Below, piece by piece: positions 1 to 4,884 of a stretch of DNA of 6,692 nucleotides. The notes beneath the pieces were generated by a model. The model saw only the letters and a list, made by a program, of their open reading frames with translations, had not been told where the DNA came from and ran no database searches. The position numbers were made by a program, and so were the translations under genes. The stretch comes from Clostridia bacterium. Its GTDB lineage: Bacteria > Bacillota > Clostridia > Christensenellales > Aristaeellaceae. Within the stretch, counting starts at the first letter, position 1. Each line of letters starts with the position of its first letter. The stretch spans positions 1 through 6,692 of the forward strand of contig JAFUGB010000108.1 of NCBI GenBank assembly GCA_017469605.1. Reading direction: 5' to 3'.

Positions 1-398
1 CGCCTTCCCCCAGCCCCGCGCCCACCGCCGCCGTGACGCCGGCGCCAACGGCTACGCCCGCCCCTACGCCCGAGCCCACGCCTTCGCCCGCCCCTACCTT
101 TACCCCCGAGCCTGCCTTTACCGGCCTGCTCAGCGCGGGTTCTAAAGGGGTGCGGGTCATGCAATTGCAGGAGCGGCTGCGGGACCTGAACTATTATCAC
201 GGGCTGATTGACGGCCGGTTTGGCAGCCAAACCCACAGCGCCCTGGTGAATTTCCAGCGCGCCAATGCCCTCAGCGCCGACGGCGTCATGGGCCCCAAAA
301 CCTATAACGCGCTGTACAGCCCGGAGGCCGTAGCCGCGCCGGACCCCACGGCCATGCCCGTTCCTGGCGCGGATGCCGGGAACGGTTATTCGCCGTAA
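1..398 (+). CDS. Peptidoglycan-binding domain protein, C-terminal part (5' end outside window)
   Basis: The reading frame is open from the window edge (first full codon at base 3) to TAA at 396-398, so only the last ~131 residues are seen. Roughly the first 40 visible residues are a Pro/Thr/Ala/Glu-rich linker typical of surface or secreted proteins. It is followed at about 132-317 by one PG_binding_1-type module, with the family hallmarks in order: V-x-x-LQERL, DGRFG, T-x-x-ALVNFQ, ADGVMG and a final T-x-x-A-L. The module binds peptidoglycan and usually targets a hydrolase or other cell-wall enzyme; the catalytic part would lie upstream and cannot be named. After the domain comes a short Ala/Pro-rich tail. 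A GTG at 33 lies inside the linker with no RBS, so it is not a credible start. The stop lies one base from an IS remnant, so the tail may have been altered by that insertion. The domain call is firm; the protein's function is unknown. Confidence 0.85.
   Translation, partial: PSPSPAPTAAVTPAPTATPAPTPEPTPSPAPTFTPEPAFTGLLSAGSKGVRVMQLQERLRDLNYYHGLIDGRFGSQTHSALVNFQRANALSADGVMGPKTYNALYSPEAVAAPDPTAMPVPGADAGNGYSP
3..122 (+). repeat. Low-complexity Pro/Thr linker repeat
   Basis: C-rich coding repeat specifying alternating Pro with Thr, Ala, Ser or Glu. A 13-base unit (CGCCCGCCCCTAC) occurs at 55-67 and again at 85-97, giving a 30-base (10-residue) period. It probably expands and contracts by slippage and acts as a flexible spacer before the peptidoglycan-binding module. 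Confidence 0.55.
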
Positions 399-399
399 A

Positions 400-492
400 G
401 TTTTCCGGAATGATGCTTTCCACATTCAGAGGCAAAACGACTTGCACCGTCGTTTCTTTTGCTGTATAATCTGCTTGCTGATATTGTTCCAT
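400..492 (-). pseudogene. Transposase N-terminal fragment (IS1182-like), truncated
   Basis: From ATG at 492-490 the minus strand encodes about 31 residues (MEQYQQADYTAKE...LPLNVESIIPEN) that resemble the start of IS1182-family (DUF772-type) transposases from Firmicutes. There the segment LPL/LPF...IIPE-D/N is normally followed by DSVRLL. Here that continuation is absent and the frame runs into the antisense of the neighbouring gene, so the similarity breaks at 399/400. No catalytic domain remains, so the fragment is non-functional. A longer start at TTG 513 (LLYNVTTMEQ...) is possible; neither start has a clear Shine-Dalgarno sequence. Codon use is AT-richer than in the host genes, which fits transfer. 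The family call comes from memory of the motif, not a search. Confidence 0.55.
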
Positions 493-515
493 AGTAGTTA
501 CATTATACAGCAAAA
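457..515. repeat. 14-bp perfect inverted repeat flanking the transposase start
   Basis: TTTTGCTGTATAAT at 457-470 and its exact reverse complement ATTATACAGCAAAA at 502-515 are separated by 31 bases that include the transposase ATG at 492-490. In minus-strand RNA the two arms would pair and place the start codon in the loop. Both arms contain TATAAT on one strand, so a -10 promoter role is also possible. The 502-507 copy would give a start site only about 10 bases upstream of the ATG. Confidence 0.7.
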
Positions 516-550
516 AACGGAGTTGTTCTTATGAACTTCTCCGTTTTTTT
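512..550 (+). terminator. Rho-independent terminator, bidirectional
   Basis: Bases A512-A517 and CGGAG (518-522) pair with CTCCG (539-543) and T544-T549. After a two-base TT/TT mismatch, GTTC (525-528) pairs with GAAC (533-536) around a 4-base loop. A T7 run follows on the + strand and a T6 run follows on the minus strand, so it can stop transcription both ways. On the + strand it would end the peptidoglycan-binding gene; in the minus direction it shields the transposase fragment from incoming transcription. It belongs to the IS remnant. Confidence 0.85.
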
Positions 551-659
551 GTGGGGCTTAGTGCAACAGCCTCGTTTTGTGATCAGCAGGGCAAAGCTTA
601 TATCGTGGCGGGCGCCGGCAAAAGTGGATCGCGGCGCGGCAGATCTATATTTTGCAAAG

Positions 660-715
660 AAAAAACGCGGATGCCGACGGGGCCTTACGGTTTCCCGCGC
701 CGCCGGCATGCCGCG
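660..715 (-). terminator. Candidate rho-independent terminator with bulge
   Basis: On the minus strand CGCGG (715-711), a bulged C (710) and ATGCCG (709-704) pair with CGGCAT (676-671) and CCGCG (670-666), giving 11 base pairs followed by T6 (665-660). The 27-base apical region holds a CGG-GAAA-CCG mini-hairpin. The loop is larger than in most terminators, which lowers confidence. Confidence 0.45.
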
Positions 716-1102
716 CACAGGACGGCCGCGGAGCGGCCGCCATGGCAAGGAATCGAAGGAGCGCGCCGGAAGCGCGGCACACAGCGATCCCTTGTGGTCC
801 ATCGGCAGGGCAGGCCATGGGGCCGTGCCCTTGCAAACAACAGCTGTTATGGAGCGGACGGCTCGCGGCAGCGCGGGGAGCGACGTTTTGCCATTCCTTT
901 GCCGAAATCACCGGGCATGGCGGCATGTGATTCTGCCGCCGGTACGGGCGAAGCTGCCAGGGCACAGCCGGCGCGGGGCCGGTTCAACGCCGTCGCGGGC
1001 ATTGCCGCAAGCGGGCTGCTTCATAAAAGCAGTTCCTCTCCTTGGTAAGGCGGAAACGCCGCGGATGAAGGCCGCATCCTTGGCGTGATTCCCAAAACAC
1101 GC

Positions 1103-1139
1103 AAAAAGCAAACCGGACAAGGTCAGGTGCTCGATTTGC
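1103..1139 (-). terminator. Candidate terminator of the ger operon, or attenuator
   Basis: On the minus strand GCAAATCG (1139-1132) pairs with CGGTTTGC (1115-1108), 8 bp including one G-U, around a 16-base loop, followed directly by T5 (1107-1103). It lies about 50 bases past the stop of the germination C-subunit gene, where an operon terminator is expected. It is also about 8 bases past the start site of the promoter at 1154-1182, so it could instead act as an attenuator of that transcript. The stem is fairly AT-rich and the T-run short. Confidence 0.45.
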
Positions 1140-1153
1140 ATTTTACTGCCTGG

Positions 1154-1182
1154 ATTATACCATGACCGGGCCCGCAAGTCAA
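1154..1182 (-). promoter_or_regulatory. Near-consensus sigma-A promoter reading leftward
   Basis: On the minus strand TTGACT (1182-1177), a spacer of exactly 17 bases (1176-1160), and TATAAT (1159-1154) match the housekeeping consensus at 11 of 12 positions. The start would be an A or G near 1147/1146. It lies within 8 bases of the end of the germination C-subunit gene and points into the region with no protein gene, so its product is unexplained. Confidence 0.7.
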
Positions 1183-1189
1183 GTTTGGG

Positions 1190-2209
1190 TCAAAGCAGGG
1201 GCTGCTGGCGGGCTTTGCCCTCCACGACCACCTGGATATCGGCCCCGGCGTAACGCTGGGGCCAGCCGCTCGCCAGCCACTCCGGCAGGGTGGAAAACCC
1301 TTGGACCGCAGCGCATCCGAAGCCCAGGGCGTCGCAGCCCACGCTTTGCAGGCGATGGAGGAATGCCTGGATTTCCTCCTGCAGCTTCAGGGCGGCGCCG
1401 GGTCCCGGCGGCTCATCGTAAAGCGAATAGGTAATATATACCGGCAATTCCAAAATCAGGGTATTCCCGGCCACGCTGCGCCGGGCCCTTCCCCGAGAGG
1501 CGGTCCCGTAAAAGCGGCCGTCGCTGGCCAGCATGTAGGACTGGCTTTCGCCCCGGACCAGCCGGTACAGCTGCACCTCTTCAGGCGTGAGCAGCAGCGT
1601 GCCCAGGCTGCCGATGGCATAGCCCCGGGCTTCGCCCCCGCCGCTATAGGCCAGCACAGGGTCCCGCCAGCAGCCGCCCAGGTCGCGCAGCGCGCCGGAC
1701 AGCGAGGTGGCGGGCAGTACGCCCTGCTGCTCATAGTGCTTCAGCGAAATATCCAGGTATTTGCTCAGCCGCTTGCCGATTTCGGGGTTCAGGCTTTCCA
1801 GCTGGCCGGCGGCGCTGCCCGGGCATACCGTTACCAGCGCGTGCACCCGCAGGCCGGGCAGCTGGTCAACGCACGCGAACAGCTTTTCCGGCGGCATGTA
1901 CAAAAAGGACCCTTCGCCAATGATGATTTCCCGCAGCTGGCTGAACTGGGGCGTGACCGGCGCGGCGGCGTACAGCGCGGCCACCGCCCGGGGCCAATCG
2001 GCGCCCTTGACGCTGAGGGTGGTATAGCCGCTCTGCTCGCCATCCTGCTTATCGCCGGTGTAATCGGGGCATTTCACGGTGAGGGTGACGCCGTCTTCCC
2101 GGGCGTCCACCCCCAGGCACACGGCCACAAACGCCAGCTCAATGCGCTGGGAACAGCCGCAGAAAGGCAGCATGGCCCCAATGAGCAGCAGGCAAAGCGC
2201 TTTTTTCAT
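1190..2209 (-). CDS. gerAC: Spore germination receptor lipoprotein, C subunit (GerAC family)
   Basis: 339 residues; GerAC-type lipoprotein of a germinant receptor, acting at the outer face of the spore inner membrane with the A and B subunits. The N-terminus is a lipoprotein signal (MKK, hydrophobic stretch to residue 16, then Cys17-Gly-Cys19); Cys19 with Gly at -1 is the likely lipidated residue. Downstream, E-D-G-V-T-L-T-V at 38-45 and the C-terminal stretch from about 275, containing KLQEE and SVGCDALGFG and ending in a V-V-V-E-G strand, match the family's three-domain build. The family often has GCW-D/N after the lipobox; here it reads GCSQ. It is slightly shorter than common GerAC proteins (~370-400). 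The ATG overlaps the B-subunit TGA by 4 bases (ATGA) with an AAAGG-type RBS, so translation is probably coupled. It is the last gene of the operon. The paralogue subgroup (gerA, gerB or gerK) cannot be set from sequence alone. Confidence 0.88.
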   Translation of the reverse strand: MKKALCLLLIGAMLPFCGCSQRIELAFVAVCLGVDAREDGVTLTVKCPDYTGDKQDGEQSGYTTLSVKGADWPRAVAALYAAAPVTPQFSQLREIIIGEGSFLYMPPEKLFACVDQLPGLRVHALVTVCPGSAAGQLESLNPEIGKRLSKYLDISLKHYEQQGVLPATSLSGALRDLGGCWRDPVLAYSGGGEARGYAIGSLGTLLLTPEEVQLYRLVRGESQSYMLASDGRFYGTASRGRARRSVAGNTLILELPVYITYSLYDEPPGPGAALKLQEEIQAFLHRLQSVGCDALGFGCAAVQGFSTLPEWLASGWPQRYAGADIQVVVEGKARQQPLL

Positions 2210-3291
2210 TTGCCTTTTCCCTTCTTTCTGATGATAAGGTTGCCCGCCAGGCAGGTGAGCATCAGCGCCAGTGCGGCCGGATATCGCCAGGGCAGCAGCG
2301 CCGTAAGCGGCTTTTCGGCCCGGCCCATGCCCATGACGGCCAAAGGGACGCAGGCCAGGGCGAAGGGCAGCAGCGGCACATGCGGCCGGGCAAGCGCGGC
2401 CTGCAGGCTTTTGCGCATCAGGTCGGCGCACACGGTAAAGCCCGCCAGGAACAGCAGCATTTCGGCCATGAGCATCAGCGACCAGGACAGCACGTTGGGG
2501 CTCATTTCCATGAGCAGCTGCAGGCGCAGGGCATACCCCTGTTCAAAGGTCAGCTTGGTGCCGGGCAGCACCCAGGCGCACCCGAAAAATAGCATCGCGG
2601 GCAGCGACACGGCCGCCATGCCCGGCAGCGCGGCCCGCAGGGGACTGGCCGGCTTCTGCCCGGGGGACAGCACGGCCATGGCGCCGGCCATCCATACGCT
2701 GCCCGAGCCCATCAGGGCGCAGCGCAGCGTGGGCGCTATGCCGTATCCCGCCAGGGGAAACAAATAGCCGGTTTCGGCCGAGGGGACCACGGTGAAAATG
2801 CAGAAGGCGAAGGCCGCCAGCAAAAACCAATAAAGGAACCGGGCGGTATTGGGCGCGGCGGTGGGGGACTTGGGCATGCCCAGCCCCAGGGCCAGGGCCG
2901 CTGAAAGCGAAAGCCAGAATCGCGAGGCGTCGGGGAAAAAGAACACGTGGGTCAATTCGGTCAGCGTCAGCAGGCATACGGCCATATTGGAGAGGAACAG
3001 CACCGCCATGCCCAGGGCCGCCGCACGATAGGGCCAGCCGCGCGGGGCATCCGCCGGGGCGGTGCGCCGGATCAGCCAGGCCAGCAGGCGCATCAGCGCC
3101 GTGGGCAAAAGCAGCAGCAGCACCGCCCACCAGGCCGCGGTGGAGGCGGCGGGCAGTATGTACAGCGCGCCATAGGCCAATACCTGCGCGCCCAGGGCCA
3201 TGCTGACGGTCAGTTCGCTTTCGTGCCGCAGCTCCCGCTGCCGCTGGGCGGCGGCGGAGGCTTCGTCGTGTACGGCGGTGGTGGTGCGCAT
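2206..3291 (-). CDS. gerAB: Spore germination receptor permease-like subunit, B subunit (GerAB family)
   Basis: 361 residues; integral membrane B subunit of a germinant receptor, of the spore-permease (PF03845) branch of the APC superfamily, which forms the germinant-binding membrane subunit. About ten hydrophobic segments are visible, roughly at 33-51, 52-74, 88-112, 124-140, 150-170, 172-186, 195-209, 222-242, 267-290 and 304-322, with one more at 335-354. The segment PLAGYGIAPTLRCAL (179-193) matches the conserved family motif P-x-x-G-x-G-I-x-P-x-L. Residues 1-28 are hydrophilic and rich in Ala, Gln, Arg and Glu, an unusually long lead before the first membrane helix. The C-terminus is basic (RKKGKGK). 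The start ATG has an AAAGGA RBS 8 bases upstream and lies 2 bases after the A-subunit stop. The sequence is divergent, but the context and fold pattern fit well. Confidence 0.85.
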   Translation of the reverse strand: MRTTTAVHDEASAAAQRQRELRHESELTVSMALGAQVLAYGALYILPAASTAAWWAVLLLLLPTALMRLLAWLIRRTAPADAPRGWPYRAAALGMAVLFLSNMAVCLLTLTELTHVFFFPDASRFWLSLSAALALGLGMPKSPTAAPNTARFLYWFLLAAFAFCIFTVVPSAETGYLFPLAGYGIAPTLRCALMGSGSVWMAGAMAVLSPGQKPASPLRAALPGMAAVSLPAMLFFGCAWVLPGTKLTFEQGYALRLQLLMEMSPNVLSWSLMLMAEMLLFLAGFTVCADLMRKSLQAALARPHVPLLPFALACVPLAVMGMGRAEKPLTALLPWRYPAALALMLTCLAGNLIIRKKGKGK

Positions 3292-3293
3292 GG

Positions 3294-4793
3294 CTATTCC
3301 TTTCTTTGGTCCCAGGCGCGCATCCTGCCCCGGGCGCGCAGCATGGAGGCCGGGTTGGCGGTATATCCCCGCAGCCGCTGCCGCCAGACGGGAAAGCGCA
3401 GCAGCTGATCCGGGTTGCGGGGCCGGCGGGGCGCAAAGGGCGCCGACAGCGGCCAGCGCAGGCTGGTTTCGGAGGACAGGCGCAGGATCAGGATGAACAG
3501 GCACAGGATGATGCCAAAATATCCGGCCACGCCCGCGGCGACCACCAGCAGCAGCTGGGCGATGCGCATGGCCATGGACATGGCGTAATCGGGCATCACA
3601 AAGCTGCCCAGGCCGCTGAGCGCCACCAGGACGATCAGCAGCGGGCTGACCAGATCGGCTTCGGCCACGGCCTGGCCCAGGATCAGCGCGCTGACCACGC
3701 CCAGGCTGCCGCCCATCACCGAGGGGATGCGGCTGCTGGCCTCGTTGATCAGGCTGAAGACGACCAGCATGGACAGCGTGGCTGGAAATACGGCGATGGG
3801 CACCTGGCTTTGGGCCTCCTGCACGCTGGTGAGCAGCGTCAGGGGCATGCCCGCCATGTGGTAGCTGGTCAGCGCCACAAACAGGGCGGGCACCAGCAGC
3901 GATATGATGACGCCCACCAGCCGCAGCAGCCGCAGGAAGGAACCGTATTGAAAGCGCAGGGCGCTGTCATCCGGGGCGTGAAACAGCTGGGTCAGGCTCA
4001 TGGGCACGGCCATCAGCTGCGGCGCGTTTTCCATGCCGATGAGGATCTGGCCGGACAGCAGAAAGCTTGCCGCCCGGTCGGGGCGTTCGGTGGTGATCAT
4101 CTGCGGGATCAGGCTGTAGGGATTGTCCTCCAGCAGCTGCTCCAGCATGCCCATGGAGGATACGTAATCCACGTTGCAGCCATCCAGGCGGCGGCGCAGC
4201 TCCGCGAGATCCTCCTGCCGGGCCACGCCGTCCAGGTACAAAAGGCAGACCCGGCTGGGGATGCGGGTGCCCACGCTGCTTTCCTCCGATACCAGCGAAG
4301 GCGTATGCATGATGCGCCGTAAAAGCACGATGTTGTCCCGCAGCGATTCGGTGAAGGCTTCCTGGGGGCCCATGACCACGGTTTCGGTGGAGGGCGTTTG
4401 CACGCCGCGCTTGACAAATCCCTTCACATCAAATACCAGCGCGCCTTCCAGGCCTTCGGCAATCAGCGCGGCGTCGCCGCCATAGATGCGGCTGATCACC
4501 GTTTCCAGATGCAGGGTGGGCGATACGCTGCCCACGGGCAGCACTTGCCGGAGCAGGCGCTCCTGGCTGAGCGCGCCCTCGGCCCGCATGCAGGGCCGCA
4601 GGATATATTCCTGGATTTTGTCGTCGCTGCTCAGGCCGTCCACGTAGTACAGCGCCGCCGGATAGCCCATCAGCGTGAACTGCCGTTCTACGGCGTCCTC
4701 GCTGATCGGGATGCGCATGGCGGCGCGGATCAGCCTGCGCGACTCCTCGTAGCCGCCGGTGAGCGCCTTGTTTTCCAGCGTTGGAAAGGGCAT
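3294..4793 (-). CDS. gerAA: Spore germination receptor A subunit (GerAA family)
   Basis: 499 residues; GerA-family (PF03323) A subunit, a membrane protein that with B and C forms the germinant receptor of the spore inner membrane. The soluble N-terminal half (1 to ~285) carries the family signature GPQEAFTESLRDN (142-154) followed by an Arg-rich helix. The C-terminal half has about five membrane segments near 285-308, 333-350, 361-378, 381-403 and 411-437, with the typical ALTSYH...P (307-317), an E-A-x-x-R-I-P motif (351-357), G-x-x-x-G-V-V-S-A-L-I-L-G-Q (361-374) and a final P-D-Y (401-403). The basic tail of ~60 residues is cytoplasmic by inference. The ATG at 4793 is chosen because AAGGAGG lies at 4808-4802, 8 bases upstream. 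The frame stays open to 4931, but that extension would run through both promoters and into hemW. It is first in the operon; a sigma-G-like promoter precedes it. Confidence 0.93.
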   Translation of the reverse strand: MPFPTLENKALTGGYEESRRLIRAAMRIPISEDAVERQFTLMGYPAALYYVDGLSSDDKIQEYILRPCMRAEGALSQERLLRQVLPVGSVSPTLHLETVISRIYGGDAALIAEGLEGALVFDVKGFVKRGVQTPSTETVVMGPQEAFTESLRDNIVLLRRIMHTPSLVSEESSVGTRIPSRVCLLYLDGVARQEDLAELRRRLDGCNVDYVSSMGMLEQLLEDNPYSLIPQMITTERPDRAASFLLSGQILIGMENAPQLMAVPMSLTQLFHAPDDSALRFQYGSFLRLLRLVGVIISLLVPALFVALTSYHMAGMPLTLLTSVQEAQSQVPIAVFPATLSMLVVFSLINEASSRIPSVMGGSLGVVSALILGQAVAEADLVSPLLIVLVALSGLGSFVMPDYAMSMAMRIAQLLLVVAAGVAGYFGIILCLFILILRLSSETSLRWPLSAPFAPRRPRNPDQLLRFPVWRQRLRGYTANPASMLRARGRMRAWDQRKE

Positions 4794-4815
4794 CAAAAAT
4801 GCCTCCTTTTTTATC

Positions 4816-4845
4816 CAGTATGGGCGCGTTTTGCGTTTACTATAC
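4816..4845 (-). promoter_or_regulatory. Candidate sigma-G (forespore) promoter of the ger operon
   Basis: On the minus strand GTATA (4845-4841), 18 bases, then CATACTG (4822-4816) resembles the sigma-F/sigma-G pattern GHATR-N16-18-CATNHTA, with only the last -10 base deviating. Forespore sigma-G control is the rule for gerA-family operons, which supports the call. The predicted start (~4809) would leave a leader of only about 16 bases, beginning at the RBS. Confidence 0.5.
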
Positions 4846-4864
4846 CCAAAAAACATGGTATGAT
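4836..4864 (+). promoter_or_regulatory. Candidate sigma-A promoter of hemW
   Basis: TTTACT (4836-4841), 17 bases, TATGAT (4859-4864), with a TGG just before the -10, giving an extended -10 (TGnTATGAT). The start would be near 4871, so the leader is ~14 bases with the RBS at its very 5' end. It overlaps the minus-strand ger promoter by about 10 bases. Confidence 0.5.
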
Positions 4865-4870
4865 GAAAAA

Positions 4871-4877
4871 AAGGAGG
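4871..4877 (+). promoter_or_regulatory. Shine-Dalgarno sequence that fixes the hemW start at CTG
   Basis: AAGGAGG, fully complementary to the 16S anti-SD, sits 7 bases before CTG at 4885-4887. In this frame an in-frame stop (TGA 4864-4866) lies upstream, and no ATG, GTG or TTG lies between that stop and the radical-SAM cysteines. CTG (or, with poorer spacing, ATT at 4882) is therefore the only usable start. Confidence 0.75.
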
Positions 4878-4884
4878 CGGTATT

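Larger units (their letters stand above)
400..573 (-). mobile_element. Insertion-sequence end remnant, IS1182-like
   Basis: This segment is AT-richer than its flanks. It contains a transposase N-terminus, a transposase-proximal hairpin terminator, and at about 552-573 a possible terminal repeat that reads, on the minus strand, GAGGCTGTTGCACTAAGCC. Ends of the type GCTGTTGCAC are, to my knowledge, common in this class of IS. The rest of the element, including the transposase catalytic part and the other end, is missing: the coding similarity stops at 400, next to the stop codon of the upstream gene. No target duplication can be tested because only one end remains. The element boundaries are approximate and the family assignment rests on a short N-terminal resemblance. 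Confidence 0.55.
660..1147 (-). ncRNA. Candidate structured non-coding RNA (unidentified)
   Basis: The proposed transcript runs from the predicted start near 1147, just below a near-consensus promoter, to a T6 run at 665-660 after a bulged hairpin, about 490 nt. Perfect local hairpins lie along it: 1083-1102 (GCGTG/CACGC), 1016-1032 (CTGCTT/AAGCAG, 5-base loop), 968-982 (CCGGC/GCCGG), 919-940 (GGCGGCA/TGCCGCC), 723-739 (CGGCCGC/GCGGCCG, 3-base loop), and a CGG-GAAA-CCG GNRA-type loop at 688-697. I see no RNase P, tmRNA, SRP or rRNA signature. GC-rich DNA yields such hairpins by chance, and a hairpin-U5 at 1103-1139 could stop most transcripts early. The call rests on promoter, terminator and absence of coding sequence only. 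Confidence 0.25.
574..1189. other. Region without a convincing protein gene
   Basis: Open frames exist on both strands, the longest being 531-1088 on +, but they lack an RBS and a recognisable domain, and their codon use lacks the strong GC-third-position bias of the real genes here. The frame starting at 531 begins inside the terminator hairpin. The region holds a strong minus-strand promoter, two hairpin-plus-T-run structures and several short perfect GC hairpins, listed separately. Confidence 0.6.

Noticed and set aside
33..398. GTG at 33 as the start of the first gene
   Set aside because: It sits inside a Pro-rich linker that continues in frame to the window edge, with no RBS; the gene begins outside the window.
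836..846. Short palindrome AACAGCTGTT
   Set aside because: A 10-base palindrome with no partner site and no nearby gene start; expected by chance.
908..1024. 38-residue minus-strand ORF with AAGGAGAGG about 10 bases before its ATG
   Set aside because: The product (MKQPACGNARDG...) has no features and a long SD spacing, and its ATG lies in the loop of a perfect CTGCTT/AAGCAG hairpin. It could be a regulated small ORF, but chance is as likely; kept only as a note on the RNA candidate.
531..1088. 185-codon open frame on the + strand in the gene-poor region
   Set aside because: Its ATG is in the loop of the 512-550 terminator, it has no RBS, mixed codon use including codons avoided by the neighbours, and no recognisable domain.
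1301..2767. 488-codon open frame on the + strand
   Set aside because: It lies antisense to the well-supported B and C germination genes, has no RBS or recognisable domain, and has the Gln/His/Ala/Gly-rich composition typical of a mirror frame of GC-third-position-biased genes.
3306..4322. 338-codon open frame on the + strand
   Set aside because: Antisense shadow of the GerA-family A subunit; extreme Gln/His/Gly/Ala composition and no start signals.
4801..4878. 12-bp inverted repeat GCCTCCTTTTTT / AAAAAAGGAGGC, which could look like an operator
   Set aside because: It is fully explained by two divergent Shine-Dalgarno sequences, each preceded by an A-run.
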